Source of the DNA: Lepidostoma basale | Lineage: Eukaryota; Arthropoda; Insecta; Trichoptera; Lepidostomatidae | Length of the DNA: 64,000 nt | Direction of reading: 5' to 3' | Assembly (NCBI GenBank): GCA_022606425.2 | Contig: JAHDVF020001337.1 | Coordinates: 299,563-363,562 of the forward strand | Shown here: in pieces, positions 52,285-62,844 of the stretch | Position numbering within the stretch: position 1 is the first letter of the stretch | How the letters are laid out: every line of letters starts with the position of its first letter | Program-made: the position numbers and the translations under genes | Notes under the pieces: model-generated | What the model saw: only the letters and a program-made list of their open reading frames with translations | What the model was told of the DNA's origin: nothing | Database searches by the model: none

Positions 52285-52715
52285 AAACTGTTAAATTAAA
52301 TAACTTAGTTTTTGTATCACAATTGTATTTTATTGTACGCGACAGCTGTTTCATCAACCTATGTTGACATCATCAGGTGTTACAGTAATATATCAAATGT
52401 CAAATTTTCGTGATTTTTCAAATCTTTATGTGTATTTGTTTCTATGTCAATTTGAATAATTTCTTTGATATAATTTTGAAGTTCTTGCTGAAATTAAGTT
52501 AGGTACCTAATTTTTATAATTAAAAGAATGTTTAGTTACTATTTATAAGAGAAAATATTAAAAGTAGAAAATATAATAATAAAATAATAATGATCATGAT
52601 TAAACAGTAATTAGAAGGAACAATTACACATATTATTGAGTCAAAGTTAAGGTTAAACTGTTGAGGTATAATAGTGTTTCGGCCAAAACAACGGACTATT
52701 TAATATTAAATGTAT
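52285..52715. repeat. Pal-D, arms separated by foreign DNA
   Basis: Left arm 52285-52450 (GCGACAGCTGTTTCATCAAC, ATCATCAGGTGTTAC). Only the outer right end is found at 52660-52710 (AACTGTTGAGGTATAATAG). The stretch between is AT-rich, unidentified. Confidence 0.65.
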
Positions 52716-52719
52716 AATT

Positions 52720-53440
52720 TTAAATACATACGAGAAAAATTAATGTAAAGACCACTAAAATTATGTAATTAAAACAAGAAATTTACTCTCTGTAAATTAT
52801 TAATGATCAATGTATTCTTCGTTGTTAATCTTATTTCTTTAAAAAAACCTTCACAGACTTGTAAAATCCCCATTAGGGAATCTTGTTTTTGTTTTCAAAT
52901 TTATATTTTTAAGATCTTTTATCCTATTTTTTTCTTTATGTTTCTTTTGCGATTATCCCCGAGGGAATGACGTCAAAAGGTAAAATAAGAGCGGCGTTTT
53001 TGAGTTTATAAACTGTTGTTACATAAAAAATGAACTTTCCAAGTGGCCATTGTTTGCGAGTGAACGTAAACACGACAAGATCTCTGGCCTCGCTTTGGCA
53101 AATTATGTCTTTTAACGGCCATTCTTAAAATACGAGTATTATGAACCAACAAATTACAAACAGATTATTTTATTCTGAATTAAATATAGAAAAACTTATT
53201 TTCATTTCATTAATAATGACAATAATGTTTGTATATAACAGTGGCTTATACATTTACAAATTTCGTATTGGATCAAACGAGTAAAACGTTATGATTTTTT
53301 TTATCATATTACTAAAAAAGTCAACAGTACCTCAGTGTTATCAAATAAGAATCTTTGAGAAGCTTTTAATTAAGTATAATTAACAAATAAATTCTATCAT
53401 AGTCCAGTAGCGCAAAAAATGCCCTCGAATTCCATAACGA
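52720..53440. other. AT-rich DNA
   Basis: No recognised gene or repeat. Confidence 0.35.
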
Positions 53441-53444
53441 CGTA

Positions 53445-53650
53445 TTTTTAGGAATTAAAACAATGTTTTTCCACTTTTGAGTTTATTTTTCTCGACATGT
53501 TTCGAAGCCTTACACCTTCATAATCGGGAGAACGATATAAGCTCGTTTATATCGTTCTTCCGATGATGAAGGTGTAAGCCTTCGAAACATGTCGAGAAAA
53601 ATGAACTCAAAAGTGGAAAAAACCAGTGTTTTGATTCATAAAAATACGCT
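53445..53650. repeat. Pal-B palindromic element, intact
   Basis: Arms 53489-53532 (minus sense) and 53555-53597 (plus sense) are complementary over more than 40 bases and extend outwards. Each arm shows stem I (TTCTC or TTCTT with GAGAA), CCGATTA or CCGATGA, T, GAAGG/CCTTC, GAAA, ACATGT, C. Best intact copy of the family. Confidence 0.9.
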
Positions 53651-53654
53651 CTAT

Positions 53655-54455
53655 ACTTAAAGAAATAGTTTTGTTTCCTTTTAAAGTTTACGTATAGCAA
53701 TTAATAGCTTCAATGGAAAGTGTTACGGTTTATTTAATAAGTACGGATGGATTAAATATATGCATTATGTATATACATGAACAAATCAACTCATTTTAAG
53801 TAAATGAATAGAAGAGGGTTGAGTTATTTAAATTCTGCGCGTGGAGTTCAGTCGAACGTAATAAAATTAACACAAATTCTCCCAATGATACGATTCCCTA
53901 TGGAACTGTGCAAATTAACGTTAATTGTCCATAGTTTTGGGCGGGACAATTATCGGTGGATGATTACAATTCCATTATCGAACGAAGGTGTTCGCTGTGA
54001 AAATTGCCTATAGACAAATCCGAAATGACAGGCCGCTCGCAGAATTCCCAATTTTGGAATCAATTTGGGACCACGACCTCCCTGGTACTGGTGGCCTATC
54101 TGAATTAACTGCCTAGCGAATTATTATAAAATTGCCGCTTGCTGATAATGGAAATAAAACCTTTTTTTTGGAATTATTTACAAATAACATTTTAAACGTA
54201 AAATTTTATTATGACAATGTCTTCAAAATAGTGAAACTTCTAAACCTAAGTAAGTGGTCTAAAAATTAATTTATTTTCAAGTAAATTTGTATAATAATTG
54301 TGAGAGTTTTGCCTTTTTTTAAACATTTAGAAAATCGTTGAACTACCCTGAAAATGGAGTCTGTCATGATCTCCACCACGTCGATTGAAGATGATTAAAG
54401 AGACTCGGAGGTATCCAAGACCACAGAAAATATATTTCTTCATATTTTTTTAATT
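53655..54455. other. Unique DNA, GC-richer block
   Basis: 53800-54120 is GC-richer and unrepeated (GTGGAGTTCAGTCGAACG, CCACGACCTCCCTGGTACTGG). No domain visible in the frame 53804-54013. Possible conserved non-coding element. A T18 run lies at about 54453-54470. Confidence 0.35.
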
Positions 54456-54469
54456 TTTTTTTTTTTTTT

Positions 54470-54705
54470 TTATGTACACAACAGGTCGTTTCGACCCAAT
54501 TACTGTGTACAATTTTTATTTTTTAGCTATTATATTGATTCTCATGACATGTGATAGGTAGCCAATCTATCGCCATTTTATTGTCACGCGAATTCTACAC
54601 CAGACCAAAGACAGTGTAACAATCACACTGCCATCGCCGGGAATCGAACCCAGGACCTTCAACATGGAAGTCAGAGCTTGTAACCACTCTGCCACGAAGG
54701 TCGTC
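54470..54705 (-). mobile_element. SINE1, second tail type, well preserved
   Basis: Tail ACAACAGGTCGTTTCGACCC, body ATGACATGTGATAGGTAGCC and TTCTACACCAGACCAAAGAC, head complement CGCCGGGAATCGAACCC and CTCTGCCACGAAGGTCGTC. Full length with an A/T run on its right when read on the minus strand. Confidence 0.9.
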
Positions 54706-54734
54706 AATGTTCGTGTTTTCAGCATAACGAAACT

Positions 54735-54895
54735 AATTAGCTATTAAATAGTCCATTGTTTTGGCTGAAACACTATGATATCTTAATATTTTAAACTGTT
54801 AAATTAAAAAACTTTGTTTTTGTATCACAATTGTATTTTATTTTACGCGACAGCTGTTTCATCAACCTATGTTGACATCATCAGTTTTAAATATC
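54735..54895. repeat. Pal-D half element
   Basis: CCATTGTTTTGGCTGAAACA, AACTTTGTTTTTGTATCACA, GCGACAGCTGTTTCATCAAC and TGACATCATCAG: a clean left arm that stops at the loop. Confidence 0.8.
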
Positions 54896-55129
54896 TATTG
54901 TATATCACACCGAAAATCAAGACAACATGAGAGATTGGAGGATTATACTTACTAGTCTTAATTACTAGATCTAACATCATAAGTGTTGATTTAATATGTT
55001 TCTTAAAATGTAGATAATTTTATCATTCAAATCGCAATATTCTTGATTATCTACGGTATAAATCGTAAGGGTAGATATATAACTGATGAAGGCACTGAAA
55101 CATATTACGTGTATTTATTATATTTGTTT

Positions 55130-55650
55130 ATTGTTTGTAATGAAATGAGAACCTTCTTTTGCAACGAAAGTCTTTACCTGAAACTCCAACAAATAATGAT
55201 TAAATGCTATAAATGGTGTGTTCTACTATATGGCTGCGAAACCTGGACTCTAAAAGTGAATGTAATGAACCAGTTGGAGGCGGTTGAGATGTGGATATAC
55301 CGCAGAATGCTCCGTATACCGTGGACCGACAGGGTCAGTAATGCAGACGTACTACAGAGAGCCAGAGCCGATAGAGAGCTGTTGTCGAGTGTGAAAGTTA
55401 GAAAGGTCTCAGATCTGGGCCATGTGCTAAGGGAAGAAAAATACCCCCTCCTTCGATTGATATAAATTTGTGATAAAAAAGTGGAGGGACGTCGGAGAGT
55501 TCGTAAAAGGCAGTTGTGCTGGCTACGGAACATAAAAGAATGGACAGGAATAACTAGATTACAGAACCTGTTCCAAGGGGCAGAGATGCCTTTGCTGCAG
55601 TGATCGTTAATGTTAGCGGGGTCTGACACGGCACCAAAAGAAAGATTTTT
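55130..55650 (+). mobile_element. Lin-B LINE, C-terminal fragment, best frame
   Basis: The plus frame 55043-55465 reads RTFFCNESLYLKLQQIMIKC, LLYGCETWTLKVNVMNQLEA, MWIYRRMLRIPWTDRVSNAD, VLQRARADRELLSSVKVRKV, SDLGHVLREEKYPLLRL. A stop and frameshift near 55465 precede the last codons, which end QNLFQGAEMPLLQ with stop near 55603. Better preserved than the 10395 and 49738 copies. Confidence 0.9.
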
Positions 55651-55669
55651 TCTTGGACAAAGGTGTGAA

Positions 55670-55870
55670 ACTTCATTTATACGAATGGAAATGTCTAATT
55701 TCTAGAAGTTTTTTTAAAAATATATTATATAAATAACTTATTTCGCCTGTCTGAAGCATTGTCAAATGCTTGTATCATATTTAAATGTTGACATTGGATA
55801 ATGCCTTAGACAGGCAAAATAAAACAACTGATAGAAAATAGCATTTTCATTCGTATTATTTTTATTTTTT
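55670..55870. repeat. Pal-A element
   Basis: ACGAATGGAAATGTCTAATT then TTTCTAGAAG, first inner arm TTATTTCGCCTGTCTGAAGC with CATTGTCAAATGC, second inner arm GATAATGCCTTAGACAGGC. The ACATGT box is mutated in both arms. Confidence 0.75.
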
Positions 55871-55879
55871 TTGGGTACA

Positions 55880-56640
55880 GATGTACATTCTATAAAAATT
55901 TATAAAACTTTTAAAAATTCTTAGAAATCGGACCATATATCATTATTATTTTTTAAATAAAATCCACGAAGAAGTTGATATTCCGAAGAAAAAAAAATGT
56001 ATGTTTTTTTTTTACGTGAATGAAAAGAGTTCATTGTTATTTTAATTAAGAAAATCTCAAAGATTCATCTCGCTTCGAATTAAACGGGAAATGACACGAA
56101 TTTTTAATATAAACTTCCCACATCCTACTCAGAAGACGGCGCACAGAGGTCCCAAATTCAAATCTGACGGGAAATTTCTCAAATATGTAATAAAATGGTA
56201 ATTAATGGTTTAAAAAAATTTTTAACACAAAAACTGCTATAGTGTTGTATGAAATACTTGTTTTATTAAAGAAATGTGAATACATAATATATTTCGACTA
56301 ATATTAGAAATATCAAAATTTAGTAAATCATCGAAATTATTATGTAGATAAATCTACTAATTATTGTTAGAAAATGCATTTATCTAAGACGAAATTAAAC
56401 TATTCATATACCGTAAAACACATATGTACAAGTAATTCTTGTTCGAAGGTATAAGTAGTAAAAATATTTAAAAAAAAAACGTGAAGTAAAATAAGGACAA
56501 AAATGAAAATTAAGTAGAATCATAATAACCATGTTATCTCAGATAGATTATCTGTAGTATCTGGTGGTTGCGGATTTTGTAACAATTTTATAACCTCTGG
56601 ATTAAAACTACCCTTAGGCCTTTGAGAGTTACTTCTGTAG
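55880..56640. other. AT-rich DNA
   Basis: No recognised gene or repeat. Confidence 0.35.
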
Positions 56641-56689
56641 GAGGTTATTAAAGGGTCAGAGGAAATGAGGAGCATGTGAGCGTTCCATT

Positions 56690-57420
56690 ATATGGTCCAA
56701 TATCTTTTGTAAATTTACTTCTGCACAATTTTCAGTAATTTTAACTGAATTGACTGGATAGCACTTTTTTTGCTTCCAAAATATGTTTGTAAGATGGGTA
56801 AATATTAGCACCTAGAGCTTTAGCTTCTGATTGAATGAGCATATTTAGTAAGTTTTGCATCAACAAACAAAGCTAGTGCTTTTTTACGTGAATACATTTT
56901 AGCCGACCTAGGAGACTTTCTATATGTTTTTTATTCTGGAATAAAAAGCAACTAGTTGCTCTCTTTGGAGAAAACGTAATCTCCTCAATAATTTTTGCAG
57001 CATCTCTTCTTCCCACAGATCTTAAACTAATTTGTGCAGCGTACATTAACTCGTCGCCAGACGCCAACTCAAGTATAGGCTATTTTTCGCTACGTTTTTT
57101 CGTATAATTACCAAAAGATTTCTTCCTGCTGGTATTTCCAGAAGTAGATGGTACCTCTGATATATCTTGAATCTCTTTGGAAGTCGATTCAGGAAAAGAT
57201 ATTTCAGCATCCAACCACTTAGAAATTTTTTTCATAAATATTTTTGTGTTTTGTTTCTTTCGACCAATTTCGATCTTAATGTGCCACAAAAACGCATTTT
57301 TTTGTTTGTTTATAGGCATAATAATCTCTTTATTAAACATTTCTAGTTGAAATTTCTGAGAAATATATATTTTACTTTAGTTTTATTATTTCCCCTTCGC
57401 CAAATGTCAAACAAGATTCT
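56690..57420 (-). pseudogene. Broken transposase-like gene
   Basis: Minus-strand coding in pieces: 57340-57082 (FLWHIKIEIGRKKQN, KWLDAEISFPEST), an in-frame TAG at 57080-57082, then GDELMYAAQISLRSVGRRDA and AAKIIEEITFSPKRAT. A frameshift at about 56885 follows, then KKALALFVDAKLTK, a break, GANIYPSYKHILEAKK, another shift, CYPVNSVKITENCAEVNLQK. The ordered motifs resemble a repeat-associated protein family I recall from insects and cnidarians; a Transib/RAG1-like transposase origin is possible but unproven. MAQFLEESCLTFGEGE just upstream (57350-57420), after TTTTATTTCAG, may be its first exon. The many breaks make it a pseudogene. Confidence 0.55.
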
Positions 57421-57424
57421 TCGA

Positions 57425-58330
57425 GAAATTGAGCCATCTGAAATAAAAAGTAACATACATTCTAAATAGGCAATTTCCGGCAGCTAATTTCTTATGGATT
57501 TTATAACATATATATCACTACATAAAATAAAATAATAAAATTGATCGGGTGTCTCGGGGATTTTTTTGTAGGCCTTCACAAACTTAAATGATAAACTTTT
57601 ATAATCCGATAATTCATTGTTTAGTTATTTCCCCTCAAACACATGAAATAAAAAAGCAAAATAATATAATAAAGTGAATTATTAAGAACACACCTTCAAT
57701 CAAAATATTCATAATGCAAAACCAAGCAATAATGCTAACACTTTGCTAAAAATGTGTCATCAACTTGGGAATGCAAACGCTACTAAAACAATGAGAAATG
57801 TTTGGTGCGTTACTTATCAACTTTGGGAACCTCGCATCGCGTTAACACCATTGCCATGTGGTTAATTGACTTGGTTTATGATGCTCCATTTATGTTTTAA
57901 GATATTATGTAAGAAATAATTGGAATTAAAAATAGTGAATAAATACCCAATTTCCCGCTAGAATTGACTTTGGTACCTCAGTGCGGCGGAGCAAATAACT
58001 TGAAAAGAATCAAGTTTTTTAGCTACTCCCTGTAGAGAATTTAATAAACTCACTTAAATTGCAAATTTTCCGTGAAACGGATTTGCTAGTTTAAATGTTT
58101 TTTTTTATTATTATTATTAAAAATGTAGGATATTCAGGAAGCGAACAAAGGCAGTTCATATTAAAATTGATTTTTCATATAATATAAAATTAATAATGAT
58201 AACAAATTTAAAAAATACTTTATATATATTGTTAAAACAAAAGTCCGTAGCTTCCAGCTGACATGTGCACCATAAAAAAATAACATTATGTGTTATGTTA
58301 TTTTTATATTGTTATTTTATTTTATATCAT
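57425..58330. other. AT-rich DNA
   Basis: No recognised gene. 57700-58030 is slightly GC-richer. Confidence 0.35.
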
Positions 58331-58334
58331 TGTA

Positions 58335-58565
58335 TTTTGTATTATTCGTTTTAGGTTTATCTCGTGGATGTTAGACGATTGAAATTTGCGCGAGAGATGC
58401 CTATTGGTAGCGATGAGGTTCGCAACCCATCACACCGTGTCTCCTGCGGGAGCAAAAGAGAAGGATGGAGTGCCGCATCAATTAAAGTGTGGCAATCCAT
58501 TCTTTCTGCCTACTCCTTCGGAGATACGTTGTAATGTTAAGTTATTTGTTTAGTTATGTAGTTAA
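58335..58565 (+). mobile_element. Minimal Lin-A: 5' end fused to 3' end
   Basis: 58375-58475 matches the start of the long Lin-A copy (GATGAGGTTCGCAACCCATC, then codons like the DEVRHPSRRFSRGGE region and GGAGTGCCGCATC). Directly after, AAAGTGTGGCAATCCATTC and TTTCTGCCTACTCCTTCGG are its last codons, followed by a decayed GTTA tail. More than 2.5 kb of coding is missing. It looks like an internally deleted non-autonomous derivative or a template-switch product. Confidence 0.75.
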
Positions 58566-58569
58566 ATTC

Positions 58570-59390
58570 CACTTAGATTATTGGCTTCGACCGGTTTCTG
58601 GAGCCTTAGCTTTATTATATAATACCATATTAAAATATATAGTTTTAAAAAAATAAAAATAAAAGTATTCTAAACAGTCGGAAAAAAATCGGATATTTGA
58701 AGAAAAAATAACGGTTACATAAAACGTTATAAAATATTGTTAAAGGAATACCTTTATTTACAAGAAATATATATCCACGCCATTGAAACCAAAATCGAAA
58801 TTGTATTGATACGGCCGTGTGTTATCAGTCCTTCGATTCACGAAAAAATAAATAGAAAGAATACATGTATTGAATGTAGGGAAACTATTATTTGGGTCAA
58901 ATCTACGTTTGGTCCACTGTTCCCCAAATCTCAATGGGAGAGGAGTGATCCGTCCCTCTCTAACGCGCGACCCCCTTGTCCGCCCTCTCGCTCCCCCGCT
59001 ATCGATCGCCCCACATTTCCTTCTCTTTACGACTGTTTACCTTTTTATAGGAGGAGAGTACGCGAGGAATCATCAGAGAGCGTTATCCGAATTGTCTAAT
59101 TAAAGGAATGGCGGATCATGAATCGAGTTGCAGTGCACACGTAGTTGAATAATCGATACCAATTATACGTTTTCATTAGCGTCATATTAATCACGAAAAC
59201 ATTTTGTTTTACAGTATCAAAAGAGTGTACAATTATTTTTTGTAATATTCAAACTATAAACATTACCAAAAGCATAAACATATATAACTATAAACATTAT
59301 AACTATAAACATTACCATACTCATAAGCATAAACTATAAACATTATCATAACCTAGTAATAGAAGGATGAAAATTTAATAAATTCATTTC
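58570..59390. other. Unique DNA, GC-richer block
   Basis: 58575-58595 has the ACCGGTTTC block of the Pal families. 58900-59065 is C-rich (CTCTCGCTCCCCCGCTATCG) and unique. 59230-59345 is a tandem-like array of TATAAACATTA units. Confidence 0.35.
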
Positions 59391-59394
59391 ACGT

Positions 59395-59755
59395 TCTGTG
59401 AGATGAATGTATGATAAATCTGCATATGATAGATCGTCAAATGCAAATAGAAGAAGTGGATGCAGTGCGAATGAAAGTGTTAGAACTCAATAATGATGGA
59501 GTAATTTAGATAGTTTGGACAAATGGCAAAAAAGGGACGGAAGTATTTGTAAATGACTTAAACGGAATTAGAATTTCAGGAACACGTAGTAAAAAGTGGC
59601 ATAATCAAATAAATCAAATATCAAATTTCAGCCACGTGAGTAGTCGGAGAAGTGTGTACATGATACAACGTATAAATGTTGAGGAATTGAGATGAGTATG
59701 CCTTGAAAGAAAGTGTGGTGGTCATTTGAGAGACGGTGTGATGGTTAGTTAGCTC
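59395..59755 (+). mobile_element. Lin-A LINE, C-terminal fragment, old
   Basis: GATGAATGTATGATAAATC onward: decayed YDRSSNAN, SGCSANESV, FGQMAK, HNQINQISNFSHVSSRR codons with stops, ending in GATGGTTAGTTAGCT. Confidence 0.75.
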
Positions 59756-59914
59756 TTTTAGTATTATCATATATTATTTTTACTACTATTATTCCATTTT
59801 TTTCATCCGTACATGGTTTAAGAAACGATCCAATTTCAGTGTTGTTTGTATACATTGATATTGACACTGGAACATCGGAAATTAGTGAACGACGTATGAA
59901 GTTTTTCTCTTGTT

Positions 59915-60350
59915 CTTTTTATTCCTCAGCCTGTTACCGTCCACTCCTGGACAAAGACCTCCTCCATTCGCTTCCATGTCACTCTGTATTGTGCAGACTG
60001 CATCCAGGTTATTCCGACGTGTCTGTTCATATCATTCTTCCACCGTAGTTGCGGTCGCCTTGCACTTCTCTTTGCCATCCACGGTCTCCAAGTCAGCAGG
60101 TCTTCTTGTCCATTTTTCATCTGAGCTTCTGGCTACGTTGCCTGCCCATTGCCATTTTAGAGTCACCACCCGGAAGATGATGTCAGTGACCTTTGTTTGT
60201 TCTCTCACAGTATCGTCTCTGACTCTGTCTCTTAGACTTATTCCTAACATGGCTCTTTGGGTCACTCGTAGTTTCTCGGCACTTTGTTTGGACAATGTTA
60301 AAGTTTCAAGATCATAAGTACCAACTGGCAGAACACAGGTTATTATACGA
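59915..60350 (-). mobile_element. Lin-E LINE, C-terminal fragment
   Basis: The minus frame 60032-60526 includes CVLPVGTYDLETLTLSKQSA, EKLRVTQRAMLGISLRDRVR, DDTVREQTKVTDIIFRVVTL, KWQWAGNVARSSDEKWTRR. The neighbouring frame ends RKMEEVFVQEWTVTG-like at 59926. Best Lin-E copy here. Confidence 0.9.
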
Positions 60351-60351
60351 T

Positions 60352-60790
60352 ATTTAAACTCATATATGTAACATATTGATAAATAAATTGTTATATTCGA
60401 TACTGATGAACCTGTAATAACGAAGTATTTTGGAATATACAATACATTGTAAAATGAAATATGGATACACTCCTGTTTATACTCGTATGCCATCTGATTA
60501 ACACGGATGCTTTTTTCATAAAACAAATTGTCATATATATATTTTTAATTAAATTATATTTCTTTTAACTTGAGCCAATCCCACATAAGTATTAGATCAT
60601 CTTTTATTACTGTTTATTAAAATTGTTTAAAAAAAACTTAAAGTCAATCTTTACATGTTTACGCTGCCATTGCATGATTGCGTACAAACTTTATATTTTT
60701 ACCATGGTAACTTGTAGGCAAAAAATACAAAATTTAAATATTTTAGCTATAACGACTTGTACTTTTTTATAATGTATTCTTAATGGTCCA
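60352..60790. other. AT-rich DNA
   Basis: No recognised feature. Confidence 0.35.
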
Positions 60791-60794
60791 AATT

Positions 60795-60835
60795 TAACTA
60801 ATTGTCTTAATTTCTTTTATTTCAGGTAAGTTTCG
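60795..60835 (+). other. Ratchet-point-like recursive splice site 2
   Basis: TTAACTAATTG (a near-ideal branch point, TAACTAAT) lies about 25 bases before TTCTTTTATTTCAG ending at 60825, which is followed directly by GTAAGTTTC. Same arrangement and nearly the same 20-base core as the site at 3877. Another donor, AATAG/GTAAGA, occurs 50 bases later at 60875, so an exon of 50 bases is defined, as in recursive-splicing exons. Confidence 0.5.
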
Positions 60836-61309
60836 GCATCCTAATTATTCTCATTTACATACAGCGGCAAAATAGGTAAGAATAATGGTACAATTTAAAT
60901 TTTAAAAACGTTTTTGTGTGGTTATTTTTTTTAAGTAAATAAGAGAATTTTAGATTTAACGAAATTTCATCAAGAAAATATCCATGAAATACCAAAACGA
61001 CAAAGAAGTTATTTTAACACGAATTAGCCTTCATTTCAGTTAAGTCAACATTTTACCACGTACCTTTGCATTTTTGTTGCACGTGCAAATCACAGCAGAT
61101 AAAACTTTCAAAGTACTCGTATTTTCAAATATTTGAATATATTTTTTATTTTAATTTCTCCGCTCGGTTTAAATATTATCACACTACGCGCATTAGGATT
61201 ACCATAATGTAAATAATGAAAAAAATCCACGTAATCTTTTTTGTATTATTCCACTTACAGGACACACAGATTTCAGAAGCTGCCATCATTTGCCAAAACT
61301 AGTCGATAA
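60826..61309 (+). CDS. Candidate two-exon 3' coding end of a host gene (joined 60826-60875 and 61261-61309)
   Basis: Exon 60826-60875 lies between a strong acceptor (TTTTATTTCAG) and a good donor (AATAG/GTAAGA). The second begins after ATTATTCCACTTACAG at 61260. The first exon reads VSFGILIILIYIQRQN, a hydrophobic run followed by basic residues. Splicing completes an Arg codon and continues THRFQKLPSFAKTSR to TAA at 61307-61309, with AATAAA at 61309-61314. A short membrane segment and 20-residue tail would fit the end of a type I membrane protein. Phase and signals agree, but the pieces are tiny, and no upstream exon is visible. I do not recognise the protein. Confidence 0.35.
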
Positions 61310-61494
61310 ATAAACAACGGTATAATAAAACTAAAAATTTATATAATAATGAAGAAACAAACATGCCTAATTCTTCATTTTTCAATCAAATTTTTCATTT
61401 CACAATCACCAAAATTAATATGTTTTAGGATGTTATTTGTATTTTGAATAATTTACCCTATTTGCACACACAATTAAAAAATAATAATAAATTA

Positions 61495-61715
61495 TAAATG
61501 AGATGGTTTAGACATATGGAATAGAAGAGAGAAGAATGGTTGAAATGTTGTTTTCAACCATTGCGAGTGGAAAAAGAAGCTATGGAAAAATCGACGAGCG
61601 TTGCGATGTATGTATATGTAGAGGAAGCTCGAGAGGTATGTCAGGGCAGAGAAGTATGGTGTTCCATTCTCTATGCCTTCCCCTCCGGGAAAAATGGCGT
61701 GATGGTTAGTAACAT
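61495..61715 (+). mobile_element. Lin-A2 LINE, 3' fragment
   Basis: GAGATGGTTTAGACATATGG, AAGAGAGAAGAATGGTTG, GTAGAGGAAGCTCGAGAGGT and GCCTTCCCCTCCGGG, with a deletion between the MVKKLY-like and RRACM-like parts. Ends GATGGTTAGTAACATAGT. Confidence 0.8.
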
Positions 61716-61734
61716 AGTAAGTTTAAATAATAGT

Positions 61735-61890
61735 TATTTATTGTTTCTTCAACAATGATCTAAAACTCCATATTAAGTCATTAATACGAATGAAAATGTC
61801 CGTTTTCTAGAAGCTTTAGACAGGCAAAACATGTTATTTTCAAATAAAATATAATAAAATTTCTTTAAAACGTTTTCATTTATATTAACT
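61735..61890. repeat. Pal-A element, one and a half arms
   Basis: TTATTGTTTCTTCAACAATG, AATACGAATGAAAATGTCC, then CTTTAGACAGGCAAAACATG and TTTTCATTTATATTAACTA. The left inner arm is deleted. Confidence 0.75.
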
Positions 61891-61984
61891 ACAAATAATA
61901 GTTGATAGTAATTGTTTTTCAATTGCATCAGTACTCTAAAATTCTGACTCGAGATAAATTTAAAATCAGTTTTCTATGCATTTA

Positions 61985-62195
61985 TAATTTATAAAATAAA
62001 ATAATACACTTTTAGTAATTTGTATAAACACCAATTTGTATAAACACATCGTATAAACTCAGTTTAATCTCTCACCCTGACAAAGCTCCGGCGGGAGCGA
62101 AGCCGGTTGGTGTTACCAAATAAAGTGGTGTTTATACAAATTACTAAAACTGTATTATTATTTTATTTAATAATGTCACACCAAAAATTAAGTAC
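61985..62195. repeat. Pal-E palindromic element
   Basis: Outer arms TAGTAATTTGTATAAACACC and GGTGTTTATACAAATTACTA. The plus inner arm 62073-62112 shows CACC, CTGACAA, A, GCTCC/GGAGC, GAAG, CCGG, TT, GGTG. The minus inner arm is missing, replaced by a short repeat of GTATAAACAC. Confidence 0.8.
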
Positions 62196-62199
62196 TGCA

Positions 62200-62840
62200 T
62201 ACAAAAGCTTTAATTTATATTTATTGCTTAATTTGGAGTTTGATACACTTGTTCAAATAACTATTAAAAAAGTATGTCGCTTTCTGCGTAGATTAACACA
62301 ATTCATAGAATGTTCAGCGTATTGAAATACTTAAAATCAAGCCATCATTTAGATTCCAAATCTTACATTATACTTCTTCTTATATCTATATTATAGAAAG
62401 CACAGAATAGAAACATTGCGCTTTGTAAACGAATAATGAAATTCATAAACTCCTGCAGATTGCGAATAGCGACAACGCTGTGTAATGATGTCGCGCCCTA
62501 GTACGAGTACGAGTATGCCGATGGATGCAGCTCGCTGAGAATGTTGCAAACTATATGTTATCGCTCTACAACGAACATGCGGACCGATTTATCTTTATGG
62601 GGTTACCTTTAAGCACGGAGATTGTCATTTATTTGTGTTCTAGGTGGAATACTCCACACACAACTTAATTAACATTTCTCGCAATAAACATCTTAGTCAA
62701 TCTGATCAGACATAAACATTAGTAAAACGTATACTTATTACTTATTATTATTACTTTGCAATGGCATCATCAACTTGATTCGAAACATGGAATGAATCTT
62801 TGAAATATACTCGTACAATGGTCAAGTGCTTTATTTGGTC
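62200..62840. other. Unique DNA
   Basis: 62440-62600 is somewhat GC-richer. No gene or repeat recognised. Confidence 0.3.
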
Positions 62841-62844
62841 CATA

